64,000 nucleotides of DNA from Arbacia lixula (taxonomy: Eukaryota; Echinodermata; Echinoidea; Arbacioida; Arbaciidae), in NCBI GenBank assembly GCA_963669155.1, contig OZ022581.1:15020335-15084334 (forward strand), in the 5' to 3' direction. This document shows, piece after piece, positions 44,201 to 54,952 of this stretch. The notes under the pieces were generated by a model. It was not told the origin of the DNA. It was given only the letters and a program-made list of their open reading frames with translations, and did no database searches. Every line of letters begins with the position of its first letter. Positions within the stretch are counted from its first letter, which is position 1. The translations under genes were made by a program, and so were the position numbers.

Positions 44201-47200
44201 ATATCAGCAATTATGCGTTTGTTCAACAGATCCTGCTAATGGAGATTTACGACTTGCTCGCGGAAGTTCCGCCAACGAAGGAGGCGTAGAGGTTTATTGG
44301 GATGGCGAGTGGGGGAGCGTATGCCACTCTGACTTTGGCAAACCTGATGGTGACGTCGTGTGCAAACAGCTTGGCTACCCAAAAGGCGTCAAGGAAATCA
44401 AAGGAGATGTAAGGCACTCTCAGAGGTTTATCCGAGATCACCTTTCTTTCATTTTCGATAACCGTACATTCAGTTCCCTCTGGAAATGCACTTGTCGTTT
44501 AAAGGAAGATACCTTTATTAAAATAATCATTTGTATTTTTCACAATCTTCTTCTTAACGTTTAAATGATTTTGTTCATACCGGGTACAACAAATTAGGAA
44601 TGTTTTGCTTTTTCGTCAACGGAATTAAAAGTGTTACCATCATGACGACCATTTTCCTGTTACAGAGGTATATATTTTTTTTTTTACAATGCTCTGTTCC
44701 ACAGGCTTACTTTGGATTTACGGAGGGACAAATCATCTGGGATTCTGTATCTTGTGAAGGCACAGAGAAACATTTCAGCGAGTGTCCAAACCCCCTTCAA
44801 CCATTTGAACATGCCTGTCCGTACAATCATGCTTGGGACGTCGGTGTCATCTGCAAAGGTGTTAATAAGCTACATGTACATGTATATTTTGAGTGACTGT
44901 CTTTAGAATGTGAAAATAAGAAAAAACAATTAATGATTAGATTTTCAGCTATAATGCATACCCTGAATAAACAAGTCAGTCGAAGAATTTTACAACGAAC
45001 ACAATTTGATTCGAATAAAATTCTGGTCGCTCAGTATGCGCATCATTTTCAGCCAGTAAAATTACCTTTCTGGCAACAATGAACACATCATACTGCCAAT
45101 GGCAAGTATATAGTATTTGAGTATCATTGCACCCGACATGCATTTTTCCTTCATTTGATGTTATGAATAAGTCAAACATCCAAAGCGTATGAATTAGTTG
45201 GCAGATAAAGAGCGAATGTGTTTTTCTGTTCGTAAATTTCTGTTGACATTTTTATGTTAAATGTTGACAGAAAACCAGGAAGGCGACATCCGTCTGATGG
45301 ATGGGAGCGGTCCCCACGAAGGTCGGGTTGAGATCTACCACGACGGAGCGTGGGGAACCATTTGTGACGACGGTTGGGACTGGGCTGATGCCAACGTCGC
45401 CTGCCGCCAGGCCGGCTATAAGGGAGCAATTCGATCTAGCGGATTCCAAGGGGTAGGTTTCATTTTGAATCACAATGAATTATGATGCATAATTCGTCTA
45501 CTCCTACATGTATGACTTCCGTTTGTTAAATGACAGTTGTACACAGGAATCGTAATAAACTGTGCGTTGAACTCACAATATACCACCTAACACACACAAC
45601 CATACCGACTTCCACGCATATCATCCATTTAAAAGTACTACTTTTTGCCCGTACTTCTAGAATAAAAAGAAATAGGGACGTATTTCATACTAGTTTTCCG
45701 TCTTTCAGTTGGTATCAGTCGTGATCAAATTCAATGAGGGTCGAGGTCTGCGGGGAAAGCCGGATTGACTGTTTCAAAGCGCAACAATTTGTGCGTGACG
45801 TTTTGTTCCCATTTTAATAAGCCTATTAAGGTGTATCTTTTAACCAAGATATTCTCACTGCCTTTAGTCAATGCCCATCTAAATAAGCCTGTATCAAGAT
45901 AAGGTGTACTTTTAATTCATGACATTCTAACTGCCTTTAGTCAATACCCATTTTTTCAGAAGAACTGTAACAATCTGAGCGATACAGACATTCTTTGACA
46001 GGAGTGTTTCCCTTTAACACATACATGTATAACATGACGATGGTATCGTCTCTCATTTGATACATTGGCGGTATAGGAAGACTTCGGCTACACATGGGGC
46101 CCGATTCACACTTCCTTTGTCACCTGCACGGGCACGGAGTCGTCTTTGGCGGACTGCGTGCTGCGAGACGGCTGGAGCCATTCCTGTCAGCACGTGGAGG
46201 ATGCCGGAGTCGTGTGCGCCACGGACGACGACGACGGTACCTTTGAAGTCTTGGCCAAGGACACTCGAGGTGAATGGACTTAGTATGGAGATATAACATC
46301 GCTATTTATTAACAAAACAATTCAACTAATTAATTTAAAAAACACAATTCATAGGAATACTTAATTTATATTATGACACACTTTAGACATCTTGAAGCAA
46401 TGTAGGAAAGGTGATTTTTGTATCCTACGGTTTTTTTTTGTTTGTTGTTGTGTGTTTGTGTTTGTCTGTTTGCTTAAAGGCGCATAGTAATCATGCATTT
46501 GTGATGTTTCAGTTCGTATCGTTGGAATGGGCAAGGGGCAAGGGCGCGTCGAAGTGAGTTTCGGCAACGGATGGGGACGGGTGTGTAACGAGCGCCTGAC
46601 CGATCTAGAAGCCAGGACATTTTGCCACCACGCTGGATATGGGGTAAGTGCGCATCTTTGCAAGTGTTGATTAACCCACAGTATACCAGACAAAATGCTT
46701 CTCTATGGGATTTATGTGTATAAAAAAATGTAAAAATGTACCAGTGGCACTTGGAGACTTAACTATGACGATGTTTTGCTAAGTGTGCAAGACCACCTTT
46801 TTGTACGTTTACAGTGGCGATCTTTAATAGCCTAGCTAGGCACCATTCGCTGTGAGGTGCATGGCCACCGACTATATGCCCTAAGCCCATCCTCGGGAAG
46901 AAGCCGAGAAGAAGTAGGGCGTAGTCTGTGTTAACAAACATAGTTGTTAACAGACTGGCTTGTGTCCAGGCACCCCACAGCCTAATACGTAGGCTTTCTT
47001 TCTTTCTTTGTATTTTCTTCTTTTTTTTCACTGCAAACGGGGTCTAAGAATTGGTTATTGATTTCCAAGTGTCATCAGAAATCCCGGTTATGATGGTTCA
47101 CGATAGCGACAATACTTGCGCGTTATGATCGGCACACTAAAATAATTCATTTATCTGTCCCATAACTGTTTTCTCTCCACTACACCAGTGGGAGACATCT

Positions 47201-48553
47201 CGACTTGCCACTGCTAGCGAGTTCTCCGCACCCCCTCAGGCCGACGAAGTCCCGTTCATCCTGGGCGACGTGTCGTGCTCGGGTGTGCAGAACGAAACGC
47301 TCAACGACTGTACTCTCACGCTATCGGCCGACTTCACGTGCGCTCTTGGTGACACCGGTGTTGTGTGCGAGGGTAAGAGATAAAAGTCAGTTCGTGATTT
47401 GGTGTACATCATGTTTGTGCACTTTTTCTGGCGGCCGTCTCATGATTTAAAAAGCGGTAGCTGACAGATGATAGTAAGGATGTCTTAGATTCTGGGGACT
47501 GCCATATAGGCCTACACGTTGCGGAATACCGTGCTTTCGCAGCGAGTTCATTGAAGAAGAAAAAAAAGACTCTAAAATGGGTACACGTGTTGAGTTGGGG
47601 AGGGGTGTGCATCTTGTATAGCTTATAAATCCATCTGCTTTGCGGATTAACTGAAAATTAATGTAGATTTTTAAACATGTACTCTATAAGCTCGAGTGGT
47701 GCATATTCTTCTTCTATCCGTCACGAGCTGACGTCGCTATAATAATATTGATGGCGATCTGATCATGACCTCTACCTCTATCAACCACTGCCCAAAGATT
47801 CTGGGTAGGACTTTCATTGATCATATTGGTATTCATAAAATTACATACAATGTAAACCATCATGCTATTCATAAAACAAGATACCTAGTTGCATGGGCGG
47901 AAATCCCGGGGGGACGGGGGGACACAATATCAAATGTCCCCCCACTATTTTCGGTCGTGTACCCCCACGAGACTGGGCGGATTAAATTTTTTTCGAAAAA
48001 CGTCATAACCCCCCTCCCCCCCCCCCCCCCCTCCCCCCCCGCTCAGCTACTTCTTGAGGAAAAACATGTCCCCCTCCACCTTCGGGGAGCGATTTCCGCC
48101 TATGCCTAGTTGAGACAATCTGAGCTCTCCAAACGGAGGATCTTCTCCTTAATGATTGCCTATAAAAACAATAATACCTACTGATACAGTACGTGAGACA
48201 CACCCAAAACATAGTCATAACTTACGTATCTAGCACCAAGAGATGTATGTGGTCGGAATAATGATTCTCTTTTTCCGGAATTAAAAAGAATGTGCATGAG
48301 AAAATAGTCTCAATGAAGCAGTGAAATGCTAATGTCCTTTTGTAATGCAACTGCAGCATTCTTACAAATGAAGATAAAGACTTATCTTGGTATCTTTGTC
48401 ATCCGACTAGGTTCCAGCCCTCCTTCGGCCGGTATACCCATTGCGGTGATCGGGGGAGCAGCAGGCGGCGGTGTCGGGGCCCTTGCGATACTCGGCTTCG
48501 TCTTTTACTACCTCAAGTTCGTCAGGCCAGCAGCAGGTGGCTCGGGAGCATAG
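38192..48553 (+). CDS. Gene C: SRCR-domain membrane receptor, four SRCR domains (spliced, complete)
   Basis: Predicted type I receptor of 531 residues. Ten coding exons join to 1596 nt, exactly 532 codons with the stop. The order is signal peptide (1-34), SRCR1 (35-143), SRCR2 (144-254), SRCR3 with acidic linker (255-379), SRCR4 (380-484), glycine-rich transmembrane helix and a tail of about 15 residues (485-531). Phase 1 separates modules and phase 0 divides each SRCR domain, as in gene B. SRCR4 is divergent, with a shortened first half. The tail is too short to carry a signalling motif, so signalling would need a partner protein. A polyadenylation signal lies at 49245. Confidence 0.9.
40425..40600 (-). 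repeat. Fragment of the GGTGAAACA / CGACTGGT element family
   Basis: TTCTTAAGCTAAGAACTACT, ACGCACGACTGGTTACC and the TAGGAGTTAATCTCTAACAA to AATCCTAATCAAATTT order also occur around 58200-58440 and 58618-58760. They are dispersed copies of one element. Confidence 0.6.
41381..41454. repeat. 74-bp near-perfect palindrome
   Basis: The two 37-bp arms are centred on GGAGGCGTGGCCACGCCTCC. The outer parts read TGTGGCGAAGACAGGAAAAC and, in reverse complement, the same with few mismatches. The core of 20 bp is perfect. It could extrude as a cruciform and has the form of a small fold-back element. Confidence 0.85.
41458..41772 (-). repeat. TTCCGAAGGTTCG-type dispersed repeat, copy 3
   Basis: Reads in the reverse direction: TTAACGAACCTTCGGAATAA units, then the GGCAATTTACGTGTTTCGG core, ending CTTTGAAATATCGAACTGTA, the family terminus. 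It lies in gene C intron 1. Confidence 0.8.
42762..42934 (+). CDS. Gene C exon 2: SRCR1 first half
   Basis: The acceptor is tttgcgcag (phase 1) and the donor AGAAGG/GTATGT (phase 0). It encodes [39 protein letters not shown] and [14 protein letters not shown]. Confidence 0.88.
42935..43519 (+). other. Gene C intron 2, inside SRCR1
   Basis: 585 bp of AT-rich sequence. Nothing recognised. Confidence 0.55.
43520..43673 (+). CDS. Gene C exon 3: SRCR1 second half
   Basis: The acceptor is ccttaactag (phase 0) and the donor AAAG/GTAAAA (phase 1). It encodes [40 protein letters not shown]. Confidence 0.85.
43674..44229 (+). other. Gene C intron 3
   Basis: 556 bp of AT-rich sequence. Nothing recognised. 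Confidence 0.55.
44230..44408 (+). CDS. Gene C exon 4: SRCR2 first half
   Basis: The acceptor is tgttcaacag (phase 1) and the donor GGAGAT/GTAAGG (phase 0). It encodes [39 protein letters not shown] and [15 protein letters not shown]. Confidence 0.88.
44705..44858 (+). CDS. Gene C exon 5: SRCR2 second half
   Basis: The acceptor is ctgttccacag (phase 0) and the donor AAAG/GTGTTA (phase 1). It encodes [41 protein letters not shown]. Confidence 0.87.
44859..45270 (+). other. Gene C intron 5
   Basis: 412 bp of AT-rich sequence. Nothing recognised. Confidence 0.55.
45271..45452 (+). CDS. Gene C exon 6: SRCR3 first half
   Basis: The acceptor is atgttgacag (phase 1) and the donor CAAGGG/GTAGGT (phase 0). 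It encodes [39 protein letters not shown] and [16 protein letters not shown]. The family's LGY is AGY here. Confidence 0.88.
45453..46076 (+). other. Gene C intron 6, inside SRCR3
   Basis: 624 bp. Two related segments (GTGTATCTTTTAACCAAGATATTC at about 45831 and GTGTACTTTTAATTCATGACATTC at about 45904, each followed by TGCCTTTAGTCAAT) suggest a roughly 73-bp tandem duplication. No exon. Confidence 0.5.
46077..46269 (+). CDS. Gene C exon 7: SRCR3 second half and acidic linker
   Basis: The acceptor is ggcggtatag (phase 0). It encodes [39 protein letters not shown], then the linker [17 protein letters not shown]. The preferred donor is CGAG/GTGAAT at 46269 (phase 1). An upstream donor GACG/GTACCT at 46238 is also phase 1 and would remove most of the linker without changing frame. 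Confidence 0.82.
46513..46643 (+). CDS. Gene C exon 8: SRCR4 first half, divergent
   Basis: The acceptor is gtgatgtttcag (phase 1) and the donor TATGGG/GTAAGT (phase 0). It encodes [37 protein letters not shown] and HHAGYG. At 131 nt it is shorter than other first halves (161-182) at both ends, but the core and cysteines are kept. Confidence 0.82.
46644..47188 (+). other. Gene C intron 8, inside SRCR4
   Basis: 545 bp with short hairpins near 46930-46970 (CTGTGTTAACAA against TTGTTAACAG). Nothing else recognised. Confidence 0.5.
47189..47372 (+). CDS. Gene C exon 9: SRCR4 second half
   Basis: The acceptor is actacaccag (phase 0) and the donor GAGG/GTAAGA (phase 1). It encodes [48 protein letters not shown]. 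An inserted stretch before the domain core replaces the usual FGxGxG motif. Confidence 0.82.
47373..48410 (+). other. Gene C intron 9
   Basis: About 1.04 kb. It contains a transposon-like element at 47891-48105. The rest is AT-rich. Confidence 0.55.
47891..48105. mobile_element. Small inverted-repeat DNA element with CTAGTT target duplication
   Basis: The left end GCATGGGCGGAAATCC and the right end GGATTTCCGCCTATGC-like (GCGATTTCCGCCTATGC) form terminal inverted repeats. CTAGTT occurs directly on both sides (47885-47890 and 48106-48111). The interior is C-rich with no coding capacity, so it is a non-autonomous element. Confidence 0.8.
48411..48553 (+). CDS. Gene C exon 10: transmembrane helix and short tail
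   Basis: The acceptor is catccgactag; the exon enters in phase 1. It encodes SSPPSAG, then the helix [20 protein letters not shown] with GFVFYYL, a basic stop KFVR and the tail PAAGGSGA before TAG. The GxxxG-like glycines in the helix could support helix-helix packing with a partner. Confidence 0.85.
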
Positions 48554-49270
48554 ACAATTGACATTTCTATAATACTTCAACTTCTTCATGCGTGCATCAA
48601 CATTGAAAGAGCTTGAAGAATAATGAAATCGGATGGTCTGTTATAGAGCATCAAATCATATTATGTTTTGGGTAAGACGCAACAATCAACGCAAATCTTT
48701 CCGTTCAAAAGCCAAGGCCAAAACATTTCAACCCCTTCTATTGCCAACCTATAACTGTAATATATACAGTAAATTCAATTTGATATGTTGTACTTTATTT
48801 CTAAAGATTACAGTTCATCTGGTTTCTTAGTTCAGTTTTGAAGTTACCAGCTAGAGAGTCCAGTGAAAAGTCACGATGCAAGAACGACGGACGGTTTATT
48901 CTGGGATGTGTACGATATTTAGGCGTAAAAGACAAGTATTTATTAAAGTTTAAATGCAGAGTTATCTGTATCTATTTATTGAGATAAATCATATGTGTTC
49001 ATAGCACAATCGGCTTGTTTGAATAACAAGTTACAACTGTTGTTCTAAACTTTGACATGTTTCACAGCACGATACATTGTACATGTACATGTATTTGATA
49101 TTTTAGTATTCTCGTTATATTGTGTTCAGTGATATAGCGTGACCGATATTGCAAAAATTGATACAAATTTTATCACGTCTGTCCTTACAGTATTATTTTG
49201 AGGTTCATTTTATTCATTGTATTCTCATTTCAACGAAAAAGGTTAATAAAATATAAGATCAATTTTGAAC
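48554..49270 (+). other. Gene C 3' untranslated region (predicted)
   Basis: AT-rich with no reading frame. It is bounded on the right by the AATAAA signal at 49245. Confidence 0.55.
49245..49250 (+). terminator. Polyadenylation signal of gene C
   Basis: AATAAA lies about 690 nt after the gene C stop in AT-rich sequence. The cleavage site would fall near 49265-49275. Confidence 0.5.
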
Positions 49271-49948
49271 ATTACTATGTAGATTTTATTGTATTTCCTT
49301 ACAGAGCAATGTTTGAATGTGGGCAGTGGGAGGGGCGGTATACAAAAGCTGGAAGTGAAAACAAAGTATAAAAACACATTTAACAATTTTAATCCGTTGT
49401 CAGGAAATTTATTAATTCTGGCATCGAATACGTCAACCCTCTGTCTCTCAATACGAGTCCATGCAAAACTTCATGATTATGTAGTCAAGGGGAAGATGGA
49501 TTTCGTATTATCGGGAAGAACACATTTACACAAGCGAACACACTAACGTAAAACACATGCACATCAACAACCGTGTCAACGACTGTGAAAGCACCAAGTA
49601 CATAAGCATACAAAATGAAGTTATTATATAAATAGTGTACAATATATTGTACAATATACTGGCTTATATGTACGAAAAATATAAAATTATCCCGAGTGCA
49701 GGTTTAAATAGACCTGCACGAGGGATAATTTGTGCAGGGGCTGACACCACAAATAGTCGCCCCCCCCCCCCCCTCGAAACACATTCAATCATATATTGAA
49801 ACCTTCAAGGCCATTAGGGGCATTACATTTTTGGTAATGTAATTCCTGACGAACAAAATACATGAAAACCAACACATAACTCAAGCATGTCAAGTGTATG
49901 AATGCACACAAACCAAAATAAAAGGTCACGTTAAAATTTGCCGAGTGT

Positions 49949-49997
<49 letters not shown>

Positions 49998-50551
49998 AGG
50001 GAGAGAGAGAGAAAAAAAAATAGAGACAACAAGAGAGAGAGAGATAGAGAAAGAGAATATGCGTAAGTGTGTGTATGTGTACGTGTGTCTGAGGGGGAAA
50101 TTACAATGGAGGAATGGAGGGATACACCGAGAAAAACAAAATCTCGAAATCTAGCCACCAATATAATTCCGCTCTTGGCAAAGTTCTAATAATAGTTCAT
50201 GTATTTTCTCTTTTCGTTGTATGAGACAGTTTGTTGACTTGCAATAGTATAATTTGCTTCGTTAAATCCAAATTTGGGCCGTGTTAAAATAAAAATCGTT
50301 ATCACTATTTGTCGCAGTGTCATCTCTCTTCTGTAACTTTTCCTCTTTCAACAGCCTTCTCTTTTGTTCATAACCCTCTCCCCCATTTTCTTTCAACTTC
50401 CATCTACTTTATCTGGATCCTTGTTTGTTCACGCTCCTCCCTTTACCTTCTCTTTTCTCATCTCTCGTGATCTTTTACAATTTCCAGTATACTTTAACAC
50501 TTGAACTCCGAAAACTTCTCCCGACCTACAGCCGCAGTATGCAGTAAGAGT
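49271..50551. other. Intergenic downstream of gene C
   Basis: It contains a 20-bp-arm hairpin (49683-49730, arms AAATTATCCCGAGTGCAGGT and its near-complement), a poly-C tract (about 49760-49773) and a (TG)n plus (GA)n composite (49946-50055). No gene was recognised. Confidence 0.6.
49946..50055. repeat. (TG)n and (GA)n compound microsatellite
   Basis: About 25 TG units are followed by GAGAGA runs, which produce false Cys/Val and Ser/Leu/His reading frames on the two strands. Confidence 0.95.
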
Positions 50552-51545
50552 CGAGACTGGCTGGCTGTCTGGCTGGCAGGCAGGCAGTCGTCGACACTAG
50601 CTGGCTGGCTGGCAGGCAGTCTTCGAGACTGGCTGGCTGGCTGGCAGGCAGGCAGTCGTCGACACTGACTGGCTAGCTGGCAGGCAGTCGTCGAGACTGG
50701 CTGGCAGACAGGCAGCCGTCGACACTGGCTGGCTGGCTGGATGGCTGGCTGGCAGGCAGTCGTCGACACTAGCTGCCTGGCAGCTTGGCAGTCGCCGACA
50801 CTGGCTGGCAGGCAGGCAGGCAGGCAGTTCGTCGACACTGGCTGGCAGGCAGGCAGACAGTCGTCGAGACTGGCTGGCAGGCAGGCAGGCAGTCGTCGAG
50901 ACTGGATGGCTGGCAGGCAGGCAGTCGTCGAGACTGGCTGGCAGGCAGGCAGGCAGTCGTCGAGACTGGCTGGCAGGCAGGCAGGCAGTCGTCGACACTG
51001 GCTGGCAGGCAGGCAGGCAGTCGTCGAGACTGGCTGGCAGGCAGGCAGGCAGTCGTCGAGACTGGATGGCTGGCAGGCAGGCAGTCGTCGAGACTGGCTG
51101 GCAGGCAGGCAGTCGTTGAGACTGGATGGCTGGCAGACAGGCAGTCGTCGAGACTGGCTGGCAGGCAGGCAGTCGTCGAGACTGGATGGCTGGCAGGCAG
51201 ACAGTCGTCGACACTGGCTGGCAGGCAGGCAGGCAGTCGTCGAGACTGGATGGCTGGCAGGCAGGCAGTCGTCGACACTGGCTGGCAGGCAGGCAGGCAG
51301 TCGTCGAGACTGGATGGCTGGCAGGCAGGCAGTCGTCGACACTGGCTGGCTGGCTGGCTGGCAGGCAGTCGTCGACACTGGCTGGCAGGCAGGCAGGCAG
51401 TCGTCGAGACTGGCTGGCTGGCAGGCAGGCAGTCGTCGAGACTGGCTGGCTGGCTGGCTGGCAGGCAGTCGTCGACACTGGCTGGCAGGCTGGCTGGCAG
51501 TCGTCGACACTGGCTGGCTGGCTGGCAGGCAGTCGAGAGTGGCTG
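50552..51545. repeat. 1-kb GC-rich minisatellite
   Basis: About 30 head-to-tail copies of a 24-40-bp unit based on GGCTGGCAGGCAGGCAGTCG plus TCGAGACT or TCGACACT. Variation comes mainly from the number of GGCT and GGCA tetramers. Because the unit lacks stops in most frames, long repetitive open frames (QPASQ- or AGRQA-rich) appear on both strands; none is a gene. It replaces the RT part expected downstream of the LINE at 51570-53750. Confidence 0.95.
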
Positions 51546-51569
51546 GAAGTCTCTAGAGCAGTCTAGTTT

Positions 51570-53750
51570 TACCAAGGAACTTTAAACTTTTCTTCAAAAC
51601 AATGAGCATTTACATTATTTCCATGATGTACCCTGTCACCCTCTGAACTAGCTGATATATTGGCAAAATGATCGTTCAAACCATTTGCTATCGAGTCTGA
51701 ATTTTCCTTGGGAAACGCACTGTTAGAAGATAAGTTGTTTCTTAAAGATTTTAGTATTTTCCATGATTCATTTCTGTTTGTTACAGTGGATAAATTTTCC
51801 AAAAATATACCTTGTTCTTAAGGATTTTATAAAGATTCCATACATTCTCATCATTTCATCACTTAGTTTGATTTTTTTCTTTATGCCTCAATCACAATTT
51901 CCTACGCCCGCCGTAGATTCTAAAATTTTTACGGCGAGTAGCAATTGTACGGTCGCGTACGGCGCGCGCAGCCGTACGCTCGATGTACGGCCGCCGTAGA
52001 ACGTTCTACGCTATGGCTACGGCTAGTCTAATTTCTACGGCGAACGTAGAAATGAAAAAAAAAATTAACTTCGCGCTGTAATTCTACGGCCACCCCTACG
52101 GCCTGTAAAAAATAGGAATCCGCCGTACGGCGATCCTACGGCCGCCGCAGAAATCTCTCGAATTCAGGTTTCTTCGGCCGCCGTACGCCCGCCGTAGAGC
52201 AAATGTGACTGAGGTATTACTTTATCCATCTCTTTCATTAATGAGATTATATTTTCATTCATCCAAGGGGAGGATCTCTTACGAAAACGTCTTGTTCTGA
52301 TGGGCACGTGCTTATCAACCACTTTAATAGTGTTGTTTCCCATTAATCTACCGCATCATTAATATTTCAATACTCTTCTATTTTCTTCCAATCTTGCTTC
52401 CGTAAATCAAATCTAAAAACTTCCATATCGACATTTCTTGACTTCCTATACGTTACATATTTTTTTTTTTATTTATACGAGGTTGCTGAGATTTCCAAAT
52501 TAAAGAATGATCACTCATACCATTCTGCAAGACACCATGTGATCTAACTTTGTCTGGACAATTAGTTAACATGTGATCAACAAGTGAGTACGAGCTACGT
52601 GTTACTCTAGCACAAAGATCAGTATTGACGTGACTCATGTTGTATATATCTGGTTATATGTTTATGTTCTACCTTCAAATGGCATTTTCATGAGAAAATT
52701 TGTGTCACCCATTATGATACAATGAGCATCAGTATTTAAAAACTCAAGGAAATTTTCATAATACTTCAAAAGTTCGATCCTGGAATTTGGTGGTCGATAC
52801 CAATGCAAGTATGTGTTTTTTCGTGTGTGTTTTTTTTTTTTTTCATCTTTACAGGTAATGCTTCTAAATTTAAGAGAGAATCATGGGATACCAAATCAAA
52901 CTGAACACATTAATTCATGTATATCGCAACACCTCCTCCGTTTCTGTCACAATCTTTGCGGATAATGGAACAATGGGGAATACAAATTTCTGCTTCAGAA
53001 ACGGAGAGTCTAGTCTAGTCCCGTACCTTGTGAAGCGGACAATCAACCCACGTGACTTGTCCTTTTTGGCGCCCAGACGGTTGCGTTCTGTCGAGGTCGC
53101 CATTTTTGGAGCTTTATGTTCAATTTGTGTTCACACACTTCCTTCACAGTTTCGTTCGTATTTTCGTAATCAGTTTCCTTCACACCATGCACAACGAGAC
53201 AATTTTCTTCTAGAATATTGTTCAGCTTATTCCTACTGTTCTTTCTTCTCCATTTCACTTCCCATTCTTCTTATCTTTTCATCTTTTGTGGCCATTTCAA
53301 AATAAACATTTTCCCGCAGGCTGATACCAACTTTCTCAGTTATAACTGTAGTTAGTTCTTCTATTATATGAGATTAGATTTGATTTTACTTACAAGAGCA
53401 GCAAGGAGTTCACTGATGGGTTCAAGAGCTTCATGAACTTCCTCTCGTATGTCCCTTGCGAGATCATCGGCCGCGTTCCGTCTGCCCTTCGTCATGTTGT
53501 AAAATCACGGTTAGCGTAACACTGGAATTGAAAATTCGTGCACCACTGAATATGTTGACTAGTTCCACAGAAAGTCACCAGCGAAGACAATATAAATATG
53601 ACGGGAAATATAAAGTATTCCAGATTACACAGATTATAATGCAGAACCAATGAGTAGAGCGGGTGTCTGGGCTGTTTTTTCAACACAAAAATTGGCGCGA
53701 GACGTAGCGAAAATCCGTTCACCATGGTGGCGCTCAGAGAGGCGTATTTA
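51570..53750 (-). mobile_element. LINE remnant with ORF1, endonuclease and pre-RT linker
   Basis: The minus strand holds an ORF1 start at 53495 (MTKGRRNAADDLARDIREEV, amphipathic), an RRM-like ORF1 part (LEENCLVVHGVKETDYENTN near 53.2 kb, GLIVRFTRYGT near 53.05 kb), endonuclease blocks (YRPPNSRIELLKYY and CIIMGDTN near 52.75 kb; SYSLVDHMLT and GMSDHSLIW near 52.55 kb) and a pre-RT linker (KHVPIRTRRFRKRSSPWMNE near 52.3 kb, then NESWKILKSLRNN and SDSIANGLNDHFANIS at 51.77-51.62 kb). The order fits a CR1/L2/Jockey-like LINE. Frameshifts are present, the RT is missing, and a small DNA element interrupts the linker. Confidence 0.8.
51886..52222. mobile_element. CTACGGC-rich inverted-repeat element inserted in the LINE
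   Basis: The left end GCCTCAATCACAATTTCCTA and the right end CGTAGAGCAAATGTGACTGA (then GGTA) form inverted termini. The interior contains about 15 copies of CTACGGC/GCCGTAG in both orientations. LINE linker coding sequence resumes on each side, so this insertion came later than the LINE. Confidence 0.78.
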
Positions 53751-54885
53751 CTCTGTGAGTGGTACAATAGACCGGTTTACTCATGTAATCAAATTTATGG
53801 ATGTTTCTTCCCTCGGGGCCTAGTAATAGTTTATTCCATTAACCTGTACCTAACAATGGTATTTCAGAATTTGGAATCCACTTTGCAAAGATTAGTTGTT
53901 GCTATGTCGGGCAAACCTCGGGCAAGCTTTCCGGCTGTGAGGGCACCCTTTGTTAAACTGGTATGCATACAATTTGAATATGTTAGTAACCCAGTCTATT
54001 GGCCCGAGGTCATTTGTACAAGTGATAATCTGCTCATGCGCAAATTGCAATTACGAAGTAGCTTATAAATTTGTGTGTGTCAGATAACTAATTCAGAATA
54101 CAGCAAAGGCTATTGTGCATCACGTAACAACTTCTTTCATGTCAGAAGCATCATGCATTATTAATTACACTATGATGGCAGTCGTTAATGGATTAACAGA
54201 TGTGACACAGAATGGCCACTGTTCTGAAAAATGCCTCTGATTCACACACATTTTTAGCTCCAACTCTGTTGAAAAGTGAAAATCCCATTAAATGTTCCAA
54301 ATGAATTGATAAGAAAGCTTAAAGGTTACTGAATAAGAAAAATAAGTTACCACTAATCTATGTAAAATTATCCACTAAAAACGAATTTCACATTCGTTTT
54401 CCGCAATAAAGTCTCATTTTACGAAAATTTGAAAAAACGCACGCCTCCAGTGACGTCACAGGAGTCAAAATGCCATAAATGCCAACGGCGTGAACAAAAT
54501 ATTTTATTCGCGTCGTTCAAACAACATGTTGCCGAATTGCTCTAGTTTTTTATATTTATTGAACAATTAAACAGAGGGCAGTGACAAACCCATTGGCTAG
54601 TTACTTAACACAAATACATGACTTCACATCTACACAATGTACACATACACGCGCGCGCCCACACACACACACACACACACACCCACACAACCACCACCAT
54701 CACCATGCACCTATAATACTCCGTACTTTACACAGTTACGCAAACATAATTTCACACACCTACCTCAACATCCCCATCACGCACACATACATACAAGCTC
54801 AACACTCATCGCTTACATACGCACACTCACACAACCTAGCCCATACTAACATCCTCATACGCCAGCACGCGCGCAAAACAACCCC

Positions 54886-54916
<31 letters not shown>

Positions 54917-54924
54917 ACACACAG

Positions 54925-54952
54925 CACAAATTGTCGCCGGCGACAATTTGTG
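54925..54952. repeat. 28-bp perfect palindrome
   Basis: CACAAATTGTCGCC is followed directly by its exact complement. It sits immediately after a (CA)n run. Confidence 0.9.

Noticed and set aside
50494..51585. Long open frames on both strands (up to about 338 codons)
   Set aside because: They follow the minisatellite unit; all are repeats of QPASQ/LPACQ or AGRQA words with no domain, signal or codon bias independent of the repeat.
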